NCBI RefSeq assembly: GCF_018882385.1
Contig: NZ_JACVON010000002.1
Location: 248,001-312,000 of the forward strand
DNA length: 64,000 nucleotides
Reading direction: 5' to 3'
Source: Polynucleobacter sp. 30F-ANTBAC
Lineage (GTDB): Bacteria; Pseudomonadota; Gammaproteobacteria; Burkholderiales; Burkholderiaceae
In this document: in pieces, positions 1-9,711 of the stretch
Numbering within the stretch: position 1 is the first letter of the stretch
Layout of the letters: each line of letters begins with the position of its first letter
Translations under genes and position numbers: made by a program
Notes under the pieces: generated by a model
What the model saw: the letters and a program-made list of their open reading frames with translations, nothing else
Told to the model about the DNA's origin: nothing
Database searches by the model: none

Positions 1-2
1 TT

Positions 3-845
3 GAGTTAAATAATATTTTTAACCGAAATATTCTTATGACTCTTGAGCCAAGAGCTTTTTACGTTAACACGCCTTATAAGTATCAATCTGACTTGCCGTT
101 GTTTGATACGGGTGATGCTGGTTTTGGTATCTCCCAAATATTTAGTGAAAATTCATTTGCTGGTAATGACCGTATTGCCGATAACAATAAGGTGACGTTT
201 GGTGTTACCTCAAGAATATTGGATGCAGATACCGGCGTTGAGCGCTTAAGAGGTATCGTGGCCCAGCGTGTTGATATGGACGGTCAGCAAGTCACCCTGA
301 CAGGTCAGCCGCAAGCTCAAACAAAAAGATCTGATTTACTAGCGGGTCTGTCGACAAGATTGGTGGGCAACTTTAACTTGGATGGTTTAGTTCAATATAA
401 CGAGCAAATCAGTAAATTGGTTCAGCAGAGTGTGACAGCCAGTTATCGTCCAGAAGTTAGAAAGTTATTAAATCTAAGTTATAAGAGATCCGTAGACATC
501 TATAACCGTGCTACAACGGATCAATATGAGGCTTCCGGCCAGTGGCCCATTACTCGAGAGTGGTATGGTATTGCCAGGTATAACTACGATTTAATTTCCA
601 ATCAAGTATTAAATCGTGTGGCGGGTCTGGAATACGATGCAGATTGCTGGGTCATGCGATTAGTCCATCGCCGCTATCAAAATACATCTGTCTTAACCAC
701 CTCTGAAATTTATATGCAAATTGATTTCAAGGGCTTTTCAGGTTTTGGAAATAACTCCATTGATTTAATTCGTTTTAATATTCCAGGATATGAGCCAGTC
801 AGCCCTAATCCTGCACCAATATCACCATTTGAAAGTTACGAATGA
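3..845 (+). CDS. lptD: LPS-assembly outer membrane protein LptD, C-terminal part (5' end outside window)
   Basis: The frame is open from the window edge and the first ATG at 36 lies inside the protein, so the gene starts upstream. The visible ~280 residues match the C-terminal beta-barrel of LptD, with the family stretches LEPRAFYVNTPY, QSDLPLFDTG and an IFSENSFAGNDRI block followed by GVTSR. LptD with LptE forms the outer-membrane translocon that inserts lipopolysaccharide into the outer leaflet. The stop overlaps the surA start by four bases (ATGA at 842-845), the usual lptD-surA arrangement, and SurA is itself an LptD folding chaperone. The C-terminus is proline-rich (near PVSPNPAPISP). 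The missing N-terminal OstA domain cannot be judged. Confidence 0.93.
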   Translation, partial: ELNNIFNRNILMTLEPRAFYVNTPYKYQSDLPLFDTGDAGFGISQIFSENSFAGNDRIADNNKVTFGVTSRILDADTGVERLRGIVAQRVDMDGQQVTLTGQPQAQTKRSDLLAGLSTRLVGNFNLDGLVQYNEQISKLVQQSVTASYRPEVRKLLNLSYKRSVDIYNRATTDQYEASGQWPITREWYGIARYNYDLISNQVLNRVAGLEYDADCWVMRLVHRRYQNTSVLTTSEIYMQIDFKGFSGFGNNSIDLIRFNIPGYEPVSPNPAPISPFESYE

Positions 846-2164
846 AGCTAGCTAAATTTATATTTTTTTCCCTTGGATTGACCTTTGTCTTTGGCGCTGC
901 GCATGGACAAAAAGCAAGCCAGCCAATTGATCAGGTGGTTGCAGTTGTTGATACCAGCTTGATTACAAAGGTTGAATTGGAGCGACGTTTAGCAGCTATT
1001 GAAAAACAGTTCAAAACAGCTAATCGTCAATTACCTTCAAGTGCTGAGTTAAGAAAGCAAGTTTTAGAAAGGTTAATTTCTGAACAAATTCAGCAGAATC
1101 TTGCAAAAGAGCAGGGTATTAAAGTTTTGGATCCAGAGTTGGATCGAATTTTAAATTCTGTTGCGGGTCAGAATAAGTTGACTATTGCTGAATTCAAGAT
1201 CAAGTTAGAAAAAGAGGGTGTTTCTTTTAATAAGTATAAAGAGGATTTGCGCAAAGAAGTTGTTGCTGCAAGATTGCGCGAAAGAGAAGTGGACGCTCGA
1301 GTTCGTGTGAGTGAAGCTGAAATTGATAACTATATTGCTGAAAAAAATCGAGGTAAAAATTCTCAAGGAGCAAATGGTGAGGTTTATTTGGCTCAACTGT
1401 TAGTTGCTGTTGCAAGTAATGCTTCTGAGTCAGATATTGCGAGCGCTCGCGAGAAAGCTGAGTCCATCCTTAAGCAAGCTATAGCAGAAAAGGATTTCTT
1501 AGGCTTTAGTAAGCGTATTGCAATAGCAGGTTCCGGAGTTCGATCAGAAGATTTGGGGTATCGTACATTGGATCGCTTGCCTCAGCTATTAGTAGACGCT
1601 TCAACCGGTGTTGCATCTAATCAAATGGTTTCAAGGTTGATTCAGAGTGGTGCAGGTTTTCATATTATTAAAGTGATGGACCGTAAAGGTTTATCAGCTT
1701 CATCTGATGCTGAAATTTCTGTGACTCAAACTCAAGCTAAGCACATTCTTTTAAAACATCGATCAAATCAGACAGAACAAGAAGCTCAAAGACGTCTCAA
1801 TAGTTTTAAAGAGCAAATTAAAGTTAAGGAAGCAGACTTTTCTCAGTTGGCAAAAAAATACTCTGAAGATGGCAGTGCTGCTAATGGAGGCATGTTGGGT
1901 TGGATGTCTCCAGGAGAGTTAGTTCCTGAGTTTGAGCAAGCGATGAATCGCTTGAATATTGGTGAGGTTAGTGCTCCGGTTAGAACTGAGTTTGGATGGC
2001 ATCTTATTCAGGTCATTGAGCGTCGTGATGCGAAGTTATCTGCAGATAAGCAAAGAGATTATGCTCGCGCAGCGATTCGTGAAAGAAAGCTAGATCAAGC
2101 CTATGAAGACTGGATTCGCCAAATTCGTGATGGTGCTACTGTTGAAATAAGAAATCTTGATTGA
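842..2164 (+). CDS. surA: Periplasmic chaperone and peptidyl-prolyl isomerase SurA
   Basis: This 440-residue protein has an N-terminal signal peptide (hydrophobic residues ~5-20, likely cleavage after AHG), then a SurA N-terminal chaperone domain (VVAVVDTSLIT onward). A first parvulin-like domain lies at ~180-280 and a better conserved second one at ~295-395 (QAKHILLKH, FSQLAKKYSEDGSAANGGMLGW, FGWHLIQV). SurA escorts unfolded barrel proteins through the periplasm to BamA. The length is normal for the family. It overlaps lptD by four bases and abuts pdxA, so translation is probably coupled. The first parvulin domain is less conserved and may be inactive, as in many SurA proteins. Confidence 0.96.
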   Translation: MKLAKFIFFSLGLTFVFGAAHGQKASQPIDQVVAVVDTSLITKVELERRLAAIEKQFKTANRQLPSSAELRKQVLERLISEQIQQNLAKEQGIKVLDPELDRILNSVAGQNKLTIAEFKIKLEKEGVSFNKYKEDLRKEVVAARLREREVDARVRVSEAEIDNYIAEKNRGKNSQGANGEVYLAQLLVAVASNASESDIASAREKAESILKQAIAEKDFLGFSKRIAIAGSGVRSEDLGYRTLDRLPQLLVDASTGVASNQMVSRLIQSGAGFHIIKVMDRKGLSASSDAEISVTQTQAKHILLKHRSNQTEQEAQRRLNSFKEQIKVKEADFSQLAKKYSEDGSAANGGMLGWMSPGELVPEFEQAMNRLNIGEVSAPVRTEFGWHLIQVIERRDAKLSADKQRDYARAAIRERKLDQAYEDWIRQIRDGATVEIRNLD

Positions 2165-3135
2165 TGATGATTCATATTGCTTTAACAACAGGTGAGCCTG
2201 CAGGGATTGGCCCTGAGATCAGCGTTAAAGCAGCGTCAGAGTTTTTAGATCAATATGATGATGTCACGATCCATTTAATTGGTGATCAGTCATTGCTGAC
2301 CACAAGCGATGATCGACTAATCATTGAGCATCAAGCTTTATCGGAACCAATTTCCCCTGGGCAGCTTAATTGTAAAAATGCGCGCTATGTTATTGCGACC
2401 TTAGATCATGCAATAGATGGCTGCGTTTCTGGTATTTACGATGCCATGGTGACTGCACCTGTCCAAAAAAGCATTATTGCTGAATCTGGGATGACATTTA
2501 CGGGGCATACGGAGTACTTGGCCCAAAGATGTCATACATCATTAGTCGTGATGATGTTGTGCGGTAAACCTATTTTCAAGTCCGATCTTTTGCCGGAAGA
2601 ATTAAGAGTGGCCTTGGTGACGACCCATATGCCGCTTAAAGATGTGGCATCCCATTTGTCGATTGGTTTGATCCAAAAAACCATTCAAATCATCGATCGT
2701 GATTTAAAAGAAAAATTTAACATTGCTAAGCCCTGTATTTATGTGACAGGGCTGAACCCGCATGCTGGAGAGTCTGGTCATATGGGGCGAGAGGAGATCG
2801 ATACGATTATTCCTGCTCTGGAGCAACTTCGTGCTAATGGATTCAACGTGATTGGACCATTGCCCGGTGACACTATTTTTAGCCCATCCAATTTAAAAAA
2901 TGCAGATGTTATTTTGGCAATGTCACATGATCAAGGTTTGGCGCCATTTAAATTTGCCACATTTGGTGACGGTGTGAATGTGACCCTTGGGTTGCCGATT
3001 ATTAGAACCTCTGTGGATCATGGTACTGCTCTCAGTATTGCTGGTAAAGGGTTGGCTGACTCTTCTAGCATGATCGCGGCACTCGAGTTAGCTCGCAATA
3101 TGGCAAGGAATAAACGTGGCACATCAAGCTCGTAA
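2164..3135 (+). CDS. pdxA: 4-hydroxythreonine-4-phosphate dehydrogenase PdxA
   Basis: PdxA oxidises 4-phosphohydroxy-L-threonine in the DXP-dependent pathway to pyridoxal 5'-phosphate. The family opening TTGEPAGIGPE is present near the N-terminus, with FTGHTEYLA and metal-site segments such as GLNPHAGESGHMG and AMSHDQGLAPFKF further on. I chose the ATG at 2164, which overlaps the surA TGA; an ATG at 2167 and a TTG at 2161 are in frame and cannot be excluded. The ribosome binding site is poor, in line with coupling to surA. The 3' end overlaps the rsmA start by 20 bases. Length (~323 residues) is normal. Confidence 0.95.
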   Translation: MMIHIALTTGEPAGIGPEISVKAASEFLDQYDDVTIHLIGDQSLLTTSDDRLIIEHQALSEPISPGQLNCKNARYVIATLDHAIDGCVSGIYDAMVTAPVQKSIIAESGMTFTGHTEYLAQRCHTSLVVMMLCGKPIFKSDLLPEELRVALVTTHMPLKDVASHLSIGLIQKTIQIIDRDLKEKFNIAKPCIYVTGLNPHAGESGHMGREEIDTIIPALEQLRANGFNVIGPLPGDTIFSPSNLKNADVILAMSHDQGLAPFKFATFGDGVNVTLGLPIIRTSVDHGTALSIAGKGLADSSSMIAALELARNMARNKRGTSSS

Positions 3136-3916
3136 ACGATTTGGACAGCACTTTTTAGTTGATAGTGGCATCATTCATGCCATTATTCGAGCGATAGAAC
3201 CTGATCCCCAAGACGCTGTGATTGAAATTGGCCCAGGTTTAGGGGCGATGACAAGACCTTTGCTCTCTTCTTTAAATGAGATGTCAGTTGTAGAGTTAGA
3301 CCGAGATTTGGTTAAGCGTTGGAACTCTGAATCCAATAAAAACCTAACGGTTTATGAGGCTGATGCACTTAAATTTGATTTTCTAGCTTGGGCAAAAGCA
3401 GCTCGAGAAAAAATACAACAAAGTAGCACCTCATCAAGGGTGAAGATTGTTGGTAACTTGCCCTACAACATATCCTCTCCTCTTTTATTTCATCTCATGG
3501 ACGCTGCTGACTTTGTTGATGAGCAAGTGTTTATGCTGCAAGCAGAGGTGATTGAGCGCATGGTGGCTCAACATGGTGATTCAGAATACAGTCGATTATC
3601 GGTGATGTTGCAGTCAAGGTATCACTTGGAAAATGTTTTAGATGTTCCGCCTGAGGCTTTTGATCCGCCACCTAAAGTCGATTCTGCCGTTGTAAAGATG
3701 ATTCCACGAGTGGATTTGAAGTTAACCACTATTGAGTACGAGTCTTTGGCATCGCTGGTTTCGATGGCGTTTGCTCAGCGTCGCAAGGTGCTTCGAAATA
3801 ATCTATCAAGCGTTAAGGAACGTCTCAATCTATCGGATGAAATCTTGGCTTTAAGAGCCCAAGATATTTCAGTTGAAGACTATATTACTTGGGCGCGTAA
3901 GCTGGCGCATCAATAA
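3116..3916 (+). CDS. rsmA: 16S rRNA (adenine1518/1519-N6)-dimethyltransferase RsmA (KsgA)
   Basis: RsmA dimethylates two adjacent adenines near the 3' end of 16S rRNA late in 30S assembly. The N-terminal KRFGQHFLVD motif, the SAM-binding block VIEIGPGLGAMT and the catalytic NLPYNISSPLLF motif are all visible; the C-terminal domain includes AFAQRRKVLRNNL. Translation must begin at the GTG at 3116, inside pdxA (20-base overlap), because the motif starts only a few residues later. The last 32 bases overlap the convergent acyltransferase gene in antisense. Length (266 residues) is typical. Confidence 0.97.
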   Translation: MAHQARKRFGQHFLVDSGIIHAIIRAIEPDPQDAVIEIGPGLGAMTRPLLSSLNEMSVVELDRDLVKRWNSESNKNLTVYEADALKFDFLAWAKAAREKIQQSSTSSRVKIVGNLPYNISSPLLFHLMDAADFVDEQVFMLQAEVIERMVAQHGDSEYSRLSVMLQSRYHLENVLDVPPEAFDPPPKVDSAVVKMIPRVDLKLTTIEYESLASLVSMAFAQRRKVLRNNLSSVKERLNLSDEILALRAQDISVEDYITWARKLAHQ

Positions 3917-4625
3917 CGCGCATTTCAGCTTCAATCCATTCTTCTGTTGCCTGATGGACTTGCCCTGCAGATTTGTCCGTTGAGCTGATAGCCGGCCCAA
4001 TTGAGACAATAATTTTTCCTGGGTATTTCAGAAAACTATTTTTTGGCCATAAATGTCCGGCATTGTGGGCAATTGGAATCACCCATGCATTGGTAGCGCT
4101 TGCAAGGCGAGCGCCACCTTTGAGATACTGTGGTGAGCTACCAACCGGTGTACGTGTACCTTCTGGAAAAATGATAATCCAAAGACCTTGCGCAAGATAT
4201 TTCTTGCCTTGGGAGGTGATTGAGTGTGAAGCCGCCGCCCCTTTAGAACGATTAATGTGGATCATTCTTAGCATGCCTAAGGCCCAGCCAAAAAATGGAA
4301 TCCAAAGTAATTCACGCTTAAAAACAAAGCAGATTTGTTTTGGCATGATTGCCAGAAGAGCAATGGTTTCCCAGGCCGACTGATGCTTGGAAAGCAGTAT
4401 AACTGGCTTGTCTAACATCGCTTCTACGTTTTCCATCCCACGCACTTCATAGTCAATGCCACAAATTTTCTTGGCAAGATAAGTGATGGTGATATTCCAA
4501 ACCTTGGCTAATTCATACCGTTTTGCAGCGCTGATAAATGGGAAGGTGATAAAGCAAATGCTTGCCCAAATAGGCGTTAATATCAGCATGCTTAGTAATA
4601 AGGTAACAGATCTAATTTGAATCAT
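3885..4625 (-). CDS. plsC: Lysophospholipid acyltransferase, PlsC family (1-acylglycerol-3-phosphate acyltransferase)
   Basis: The 246-residue protein has an N-terminal hydrophobic segment (~7-35) and the acyltransferase blocks: HQSAWE at 81-86, KRELLWIPFFGW, HINRSKG and FPEGTRTP at 153-160. PlsC enzymes acylate lysophosphatidic acid at the inner membrane to make phosphatidic acid. The catalytic block reads HX4E instead of the textbook HX4D; I recall the same variant in homologues beside gmhB in Burkholderia, so it is probably a subfamily trait. The start overlaps the gmhB stop by four bases, placing the gene last in the miaB-plsC run. The acyl acceptor could differ from the canonical one. 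Confidence 0.88.
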   Translation of the reverse strand: MIQIRSVTLLLSMLILTPIWASICFITFPFISAAKRYELAKVWNITITYLAKKICGIDYEVRGMENVEAMLDKPVILLSKHQSAWETIALLAIMPKQICFVFKRELLWIPFFGWALGMLRMIHINRSKGAAASHSITSQGKKYLAQGLWIIIFPEGTRTPVGSSPQYLKGGARLASATNAWVIPIAHNAGHLWPKNSFLKYPGKIIVSIGPAISSTDKSAGQVHQATEEWIEAEMRVIDAPAYAPK

Positions 4626-5182
4626 GTGCGCTGAATAAAATGATTAGCAAAAGCCATTAAGTTTTGATGGATAGCTGTATAAGGTGGTAACTCGCCACTA
4701 GCTCTAGCCTTTTCACCTTTGCCAGTAAGTACAAGATGCGGCTCTGCGCCAACAGCAACGCCGGCAACCAAGTCGCGAACGCTATCACCAACAATTGGCA
4801 CCCCTTTGATTGGTATGCCATACCTTTCGGAAATTTGTTGAATCATGCCTGGTAGTGGTTTTCTGCAATGGCACTTGTCTACATCGGTATGTGGGCAGAA
4901 AAAAATCGCATCCACATGGCCGCCTACTTTGGCGAGTAGGCGATGAAATTTTTCATGAATAGCGTTGAGCATATCCATGTCATAAAGACCTCTTCCAACG
5001 CCAGATTGGTTGGTGGCAACGGCAATGTGATAGCCGGCTTGATTGAGTTTTGCAATGGCCTCTAAGCTACCTGGTATCGGAATCCACTCATCTGGCGACT
5101 TAATATAAAGATCGCTATCTTCATTGATAACGCCATCTCTATCTAGAATGACAAGTTTAGAGTGCGGTGTTTTAGAAGCCAT
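4622..5182 (-). CDS. gmhB: D-glycero-beta-D-manno-heptose 1,7-bisphosphate 7-phosphatase
   Basis: GmhB is a HAD phosphatase that removes the 7-phosphate during synthesis of ADP-heptose for the LPS inner core. The DRDGVIN motif (nucleophile D14, acid D16), ATNQSGVGRG, the zinc-binding cluster CPHxxxxxxCHCRKP (C96, H98, C104, C106) and VGDSVRDLVAG are visible. The zinc loop is diagnostic for GmhB among HAD enzymes. It lies three bases after glyS and overlaps plsC by four bases. The product feeds heptosyltransferases such as waaF at about 28 kb. Length (186 residues) is normal. Confidence 0.95.
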   Translation of the reverse strand: MASKTPHSKLVILDRDGVINEDSDLYIKSPDEWIPIPGSLEAIAKLNQAGYHIAVATNQSGVGRGLYDMDMLNAIHEKFHRLLAKVGGHVDAIFFCPHTDVDKCHCRKPLPGMIQQISERYGIPIKGVPIVGDSVRDLVAGVAVGAEPHLVLTGKGEKARASGELPPYTAIHQNLMAFANHFIQRT

Positions 5183-5185
5183 TTT

Positions 5186-7321
5186 TTAAGAAGCTAGTTT
5201 GCCAATATCTGCCACACGATTCATAAGACTATGGAGATTGGACAATAAGGCTAAGCGATTGTTTCTTAAAGCTGCATCGGGATCCATTACCATCACATCA
5301 TTAAAGAATCGATCGATATCGTCCCTAAGTGTTGCAAATGCTTGAAGGGCATCTGTAAAGTGACCTTGCTCAAACGCTTGGGTAACCGAAGGCAAAATCG
5401 CATCCAATGCTTTGGCCAGTGATACTTCAGCCTCAACGGCGAGTAGTTTCTGATCCACGGCTTTAGGGATTTCAAAATCAACTTTTTTGAGAATGTTGCC
5501 AATACGTTTATTAGCAGCAGCTAGAACAGGTGCAGCATCTAGGCTGCTAAAGCGACGAACTGCTTCAAGCCTCTCTAAAACATCATCAAAAACTTGAGGA
5601 TCTTGGCTCACAACTGATTCCACTTCGTTCGTGGAATAGGCTTTGCCATCCAAACTTTGATCTTTTAGATAAGCTCTTAGTCGATCCAAGATGAATTGAT
5701 GAATCAGATCTAACTTGGCATTTTCTTTAACTTCAGCTTGATCAAATTGATCGAGCGCACCTTGGATCAATTGACGAATGTTGAGAGGTAATTTCTTTTC
5801 AAGCAAGATGCGGCAAATACCTAATGCGTGACGACGAAGTGCAAAGGGATCCTTTTCACCCGTTGGCGCTAAACCAATACCCCATATGCCGACTAAAGTT
5901 TCTAATTTATCAGCTAAAGCTAGAATCGTTCCTGTATCTGTTTGCGGTAGTGCATCACCAGCAAAACGGGGAGCATAGTGCTCCATGCAAGCGGCTGCAA
6001 CATCCGGATGTTCTTTGTCATTGAGGGCGTAGTAGCGCCCCATCACCCCTTGTAACTCAGGGAATTCACCCACCATATCGGTTAGCAAGTCTGCTTTAGC
6101 AAGCTTGGCAGCTCGCTCTGCTAAAGAGATGTCGACGTTGGGCTGACTGGTTTTTAGTTGGTGCGCAATCAAACTGGCAATCTTAGTAACGCGCTCTGTT
6201 CGCTCAAGTTGAGTACCAAGTTTGTTGTGGTAAACAACTTTAGACAATAAGGCAGTTCTATCAATTAATGATTTTTTACGATCTTGTTCGTAAAAGAACT
6301 TGGCATCAGCTAAGCGCGGTCTAACAACTCGTTCATTACCTGAAATGATTGCTTCTGGCGTTTTTGTTTCGATGTTAGAAACAATCAAGAATTGATGAGA
6401 TAACTTGCCGTTGGCATCTGTCATCGCAAAGTACTTTTGATTGGTTTGCATAGTCAGAATGAGACATTCTTGAGGAACAGTTAAATACTCTTCTTCAAAT
6501 TGACAGGTGTAAACCACTGGCCACTCAACTAGCGAGCAAACTTCTTCAAGCAATGACTCTGGCATTAAGACTTGTTTGCCTTGAGAGGCATTGGTTAGTG
6601 CGGCGCGCATGGTTTGTAGGCGCTCATCAAAGCTAGCAAGCACCTTTCCAGAGTTTCTCAAGGTTTCAAGATACTGATCAGCATGCTCAATTTTGATGGA
6701 GCCACTAGATAGGAAGCGATGACCTTGTGTTGTATTTCCAGAATCTAACCCAAGGGCTTTAACAGCTATAAGATTCGAGCCATGAAGTGCCAATAAGCCG
6801 TGTGCAGGTCTTACAAATTCAACATCTTGAACTTGTTCAGTGCCTGGTGCGATTTGGTAACGCATAACTTTAGGAATTGGCAGCTTGCTAATAGTCAACT
6901 CAATAGCGGTTTGCAAACCTTTTGATAATTCAACGCCAGGAACATCAACTGTCAGATAGAAGGTTTCTGCTTTATCAGTTCCCTGTCTTTCAAGTGCACT
7001 AATAGGTGTGTCTGGGTAGCCTAGAGAGGCCAGCTTTTTTAATAGGGGAGCGGTTGCTTGACCTGCGCTGTCAAGCGCAATAGATACGGGCAACAATTTC
7101 TCTTGAGCGCGCCGATCAGGTGCCTTAACCAGCACCTCCGAAATATGAACTGCCAAACGTCGAGGGGTTGCAAAGCTTGTTGTAACGCTCGCGTCGCTTA
7201 AGAGCCCTTGGCTTTTTAGTGATTGAGTGATGCCTTCTGAAAAACTTTGCCCTAATTTTTTTAATGCTTTAGGAGGTAGCTCTTCAGTTAAAAGTTCTAG
7301 CAATAATGGAGCTTGGTTCAT
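5186..7321 (-). CDS. glyS: Glycyl-tRNA synthetase beta subunit
   Basis: This 711-residue protein is the large subunit of the bacterial alpha2beta2 glycyl-tRNA synthetase, which contributes tRNA recognition. It begins [16 protein letters not shown] and carries the conserved blocks [34 protein letters not shown] and [21 protein letters not shown]-terminal DALR-type anticodon-binding region ends the protein. The ATG overlaps the glyQ stop by four bases, consistent with stoichiometric coupled synthesis. Length is normal. Confidence 0.97.
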   Translation of the reverse strand: MNQAPLLLELLTEELPPKALKKLGQSFSEGITQSLKSQGLLSDASVTTSFATPRRLAVHISEVLVKAPDRRAQEKLLPVSIALDSAGQATAPLLKKLASLGYPDTPISALERQGTDKAETFYLTVDVPGVELSKGLQTAIELTISKLPIPKVMRYQIAPGTEQVQDVEFVRPAHGLLALHGSNLIAVKALGLDSGNTTQGHRFLSSGSIKIEHADQYLETLRNSGKVLASFDERLQTMRAALTNASQGKQVLMPESLLEEVCSLVEWPVVYTCQFEEEYLTVPQECLILTMQTNQKYFAMTDANGKLSHQFLIVSNIETKTPEAIISGNERVVRPRLADAKFFYEQDRKKSLIDRTALLSKVVYHNKLGTQLERTERVTKIASLIAHQLKTSQPNVDISLAERAAKLAKADLLTDMVGEFPELQGVMGRYYALNDKEHPDVAAACMEHYAPRFAGDALPQTDTGTILALADKLETLVGIWGIGLAPTGEKDPFALRRHALGICRILLEKKLPLNIRQLIQGALDQFDQAEVKENAKLDLIHQFILDRLRAYLKDQSLDGKAYSTNEVESVVSQDPQVFDDVLERLEAVRRFSSLDAAPVLAAANKRIGNILKKVDFEIPKAVDQKLLAVEAEVSLAKALDAILPSVTQAFEQGHFTDALQAFATLRDDIDRFFNDVMVMDPDAALRNNRLALLSNLHSLMNRVADIGKLAS

Positions 7322-8205
7322 TTTTTACCCCCATCTTTTTGACACATGGGGAATCCTAGTTTTTCACGAGACTCGTAATAAGCCTGCGCTACGCTGCGAG
7401 AGAGGTTACGGATACGACCAATATAAGCGGCACGCTCAGTGACGGAGATGGCGCCACGCGCATCTAAAAGATTGAATGTGTGCGCTGCTTTTAAAACCAT
7501 TTCATAGGCCGGAAGCGCTAAAGGAATCTCCATCAAGCGCTTGGCTTCACTTTCGTAGTTATTGAATTGCTGGAATAACAAGTCTGCATTGGAGTATTCG
7601 AAGTTGTAGGTAGACTGCTCGACTTCATTTTGATGGTAAACATCACCATAGCTGACACCATCAGTCCAAACCAAGTCGTAAACGTTTTCAACTTTTTGAA
7701 GGTACATGGCTAAGCGCTCAAGGCCGTAGGTGATCTCCCCCAAAATAGGTTTGCAATCAATACCGCCCACTTGTTGGAAGTAGGTGAATTGGGTTACTTC
7801 CATACCATTGAGCCAAACTTCCCAACCAAGCCCCCATGCTCCAAGAGTTGGGTTTTCCCAGTCGTCTTCCACAAAGCGAATATCGTTTTGCTTTAAATCA
7901 AGACCTAATGCTTCAAGACTTCCCAAATACAAATCAAGAATATTTTCAGGGGCGGGTTTTAAAACTACCTGATACTGGTAGTAATGCTGTAAGCGATTCG
8001 GGTTTTCGCCATAACGACCATCTTTGGGGCGTCTTGAGGGCTGCACATAAGCAGCCTTCCAAGGCTCTGGCCCGAGAGATCTTAAAAATGTGGCGGTATG
8101 GGATGTACCGGCCCCAACTTCTAAGTCAACAGGCTGAAGTAGGGCGCAACCTTGTTGGTCCCAATAGTTTTGAAGTGTAAGAATGACTTGCTGAAAGGTA
8201 AGCAT
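7318..8205 (-). CDS. glyQ: Glycyl-tRNA synthetase alpha subunit
   Basis: GlyQ is the catalytic class II core that adenylates glycine. The family opening [22 protein letters not shown] is followed by [32 protein letters not shown] blocks, [21 protein letters not shown] and the [22 protein letters not shown] region. The ATG at 8205 has a good ribosome binding site (AGGAAA on the minus strand). It sits 36 bases after lnt and overlaps glyS by four bases. Length (295 residues) is standard for this two-subunit enzyme. Confidence 0.97.
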   Translation of the reverse strand: MLTFQQVILTLQNYWDQQGCALLQPVDLEVGAGTSHTATFLRSLGPEPWKAAYVQPSRRPKDGRYGENPNRLQHYYQYQVVLKPAPENILDLYLGSLEALGLDLKQNDIRFVEDDWENPTLGAWGLGWEVWLNGMEVTQFTYFQQVGGIDCKPILGEITYGLERLAMYLQKVENVYDLVWTDGVSYGDVYHQNEVEQSTYNFEYSNADLLFQQFNNYESEAKRLMEIPLALPAYEMVLKAAHTFNLLDARGAISVTERAAYIGRIRNLSRSVAQAYYESREKLGFPMCQKDGGKK

Positions 8206-8241
8206 ATGATAGGTTTCCTGAACCCCACGATTTTACCTTTC

Positions 8242-9711
8242 TTAAGAGGATTTAGACCACTTTTTAGTTTGATGCCAGCTAAGAACTAAGATTCCCATCG
8301 AAAGTAGCAAAATAGGCATGTTGCCCCACTCCACATAAGGGGTTATCCCAGAGTAAGCCTGGACATGATTTTTAAGGATGGTTTGCTGAAATTCAGGCAG
8401 TTGCGTAACGATCTGTCCTTCATGATTGATGATCGCCGTAATTCCTGTGTTGGTGGCTCTTAGGGTGGGGATTCTGGTTTCCATCGAGCGTAGCTGAGCC
8501 AGTCTTAATTGTTGCTCCGAAGCTTGACTATCACCAAACCAAGCCAAGTTGGTGAGGTTAATCCATAAATGATGTTTGCTGGAAGCATCCCTTTGTCTGG
8601 CTGCTATTTCATCGCCAAAGACGTCTTCATAACAGATCATGATGCCGGCAGAAATGAACTCTGTGCCATGCTCAATCACAAACGGCGCTTGATTTTTTGG
8701 TCCTCGATGAAAATTACCAAGAGGCATTTGCATCGCATCCACAAACCAATGAAACCCCCAAGGGATAAATTCACCAAAAGGCACTAAATGGCTTTTGTCG
8801 TATTTGTAGTGTTCTTTATTGGCTTGAAGCCCTAATGCTGAATTGGAGTACTGTCCTGAAGAGCTTTTACCCACAATGCCTAAAAGAATATTCTTCTTGG
8901 AATTGTTTTTATGCAAATCTGTAAAAAATGATTCCGGAATAAATTCATGAGGAACTGGAAGAGCCGTCTCGGGTGCAATGACCAAGGTACTTTTTTGTTC
9001 CTCAATCACTTGCTTATAAAAATCAATTTGCGTTTGTAAATGTTGAGGGTTGAACTTTAAGGTTTGGGGAAAGTTGCCCTGAATAAGAGTTACTTCAATG
9101 GGCTCGCCGATGGGTTTGGTAAAAGGTATGAGCCCTAGAATCTGGCTAAATGAAATAAAAGAAATAACAACAATAAATTTTGCGGAAATAGTTTTTTTAC
9201 TTTGAGTGATAAAGCTGGCAGTAACCAGTACAGCCCATGTGCAAGCTAAACCCCCTGCAATTGGAGCCCATGCGAAAAAAGGTCCATCTACTTGAGTTTC
9301 TGCAATACCGGCCCAAGGAAATCCTGTGAATAGTTGCCCTCTTAACCATTCAAAAATAGTCCATAAGCTAGCAATACTCAGAACTCTCCAAAGAGGTTGT
9401 TGGATATAAGACGATAATTTGAGCGCTAAGGCAGGGAATAGAGCCAAGTATGCTGATAAAGCAACTACAGCAAAGACCGCTAAAGGCGCCACCATGCCGC
9501 CAACGTCGTGCAGGCTGATGAAGATCCACCATAAGGCATTGGAGAAATAACCTAGTCCAAATAGCCAACCATTTTTAAATAAATATTTATCTTGGAAGAT
9601 ATGGTGAAGCAAGAAAGCTAAGGTTGGAACGATCAGCCATCCTCCATAGGGCAGCTCTACTATCCAAGAGCATGCACTACCTACAAGGAAAAATAGAAGT
9701 GCTTTGATCAA
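8242..9711 (-). CDS. lnt: Apolipoprotein N-acyltransferase Lnt
   Basis: Lnt adds the third acyl chain to the N-terminal cysteine of lipoproteins in the inner membrane. Several hydrophobic helices fill residues ~1-190, then comes a carbon-nitrogen hydrolase domain with the expected triad: E248 in APETALPVP, K306 in YDKSHLVPFGE and C360 in MICYEDVFG. A last hydrophobic helix lies near the C-terminus. The frame opens with TTG at 9711, directly after the corC TAA, so a rare TTG start coupled to corC is the likeliest reading. Order corC-lnt is common in proteobacteria. Confidence 0.95.
   Translation of the reverse strand: MIKALLFFLVGSACSWIVELPYGGWLIVPTLAFLLHHIFQDKYLFKNGWLFGLGYFSNALWWIFISLHDVGGMVAPLAVFAVVALSAYLALFPALALKLSSYIQQPLWRVLSIASLWTIFEWLRGQLFTGFPWAGIAETQVDGPFFAWAPIAGGLACTWAVLVTASFITQSKKTISAKFIVVISFISFSQILGLIPFTKPIGEPIEVTLIQGNFPQTLKFNPQHLQTQIDFYKQVIEEQKSTLVIAPETALPVPHEFIPESFFTDLHKNNSKKNILLGIVGKSSSGQYSNSALGLQANKEHYKYDKSHLVPFGEFIPWGFHWFVDAMQMPLGNFHRGPKNQAPFVIEHGTEFISAGIMICYEDVFGDEIAARQRDASSKHHLWINLTNLAWFGDSQASEQQLRLAQLRSMETRIPTLRATNTGITAIINHEGQIVTQLPEFQQTILKNHVQAYSGITPYVEWGNMPILLLSMGILVLSWHQTKKWSKSS

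Noticed and set aside
3973..4383. Open frame of 136 codons on the plus strand
   Set aside because: It lies wholly antisense to plsC, has no ribosome binding site and no family-like sequence.
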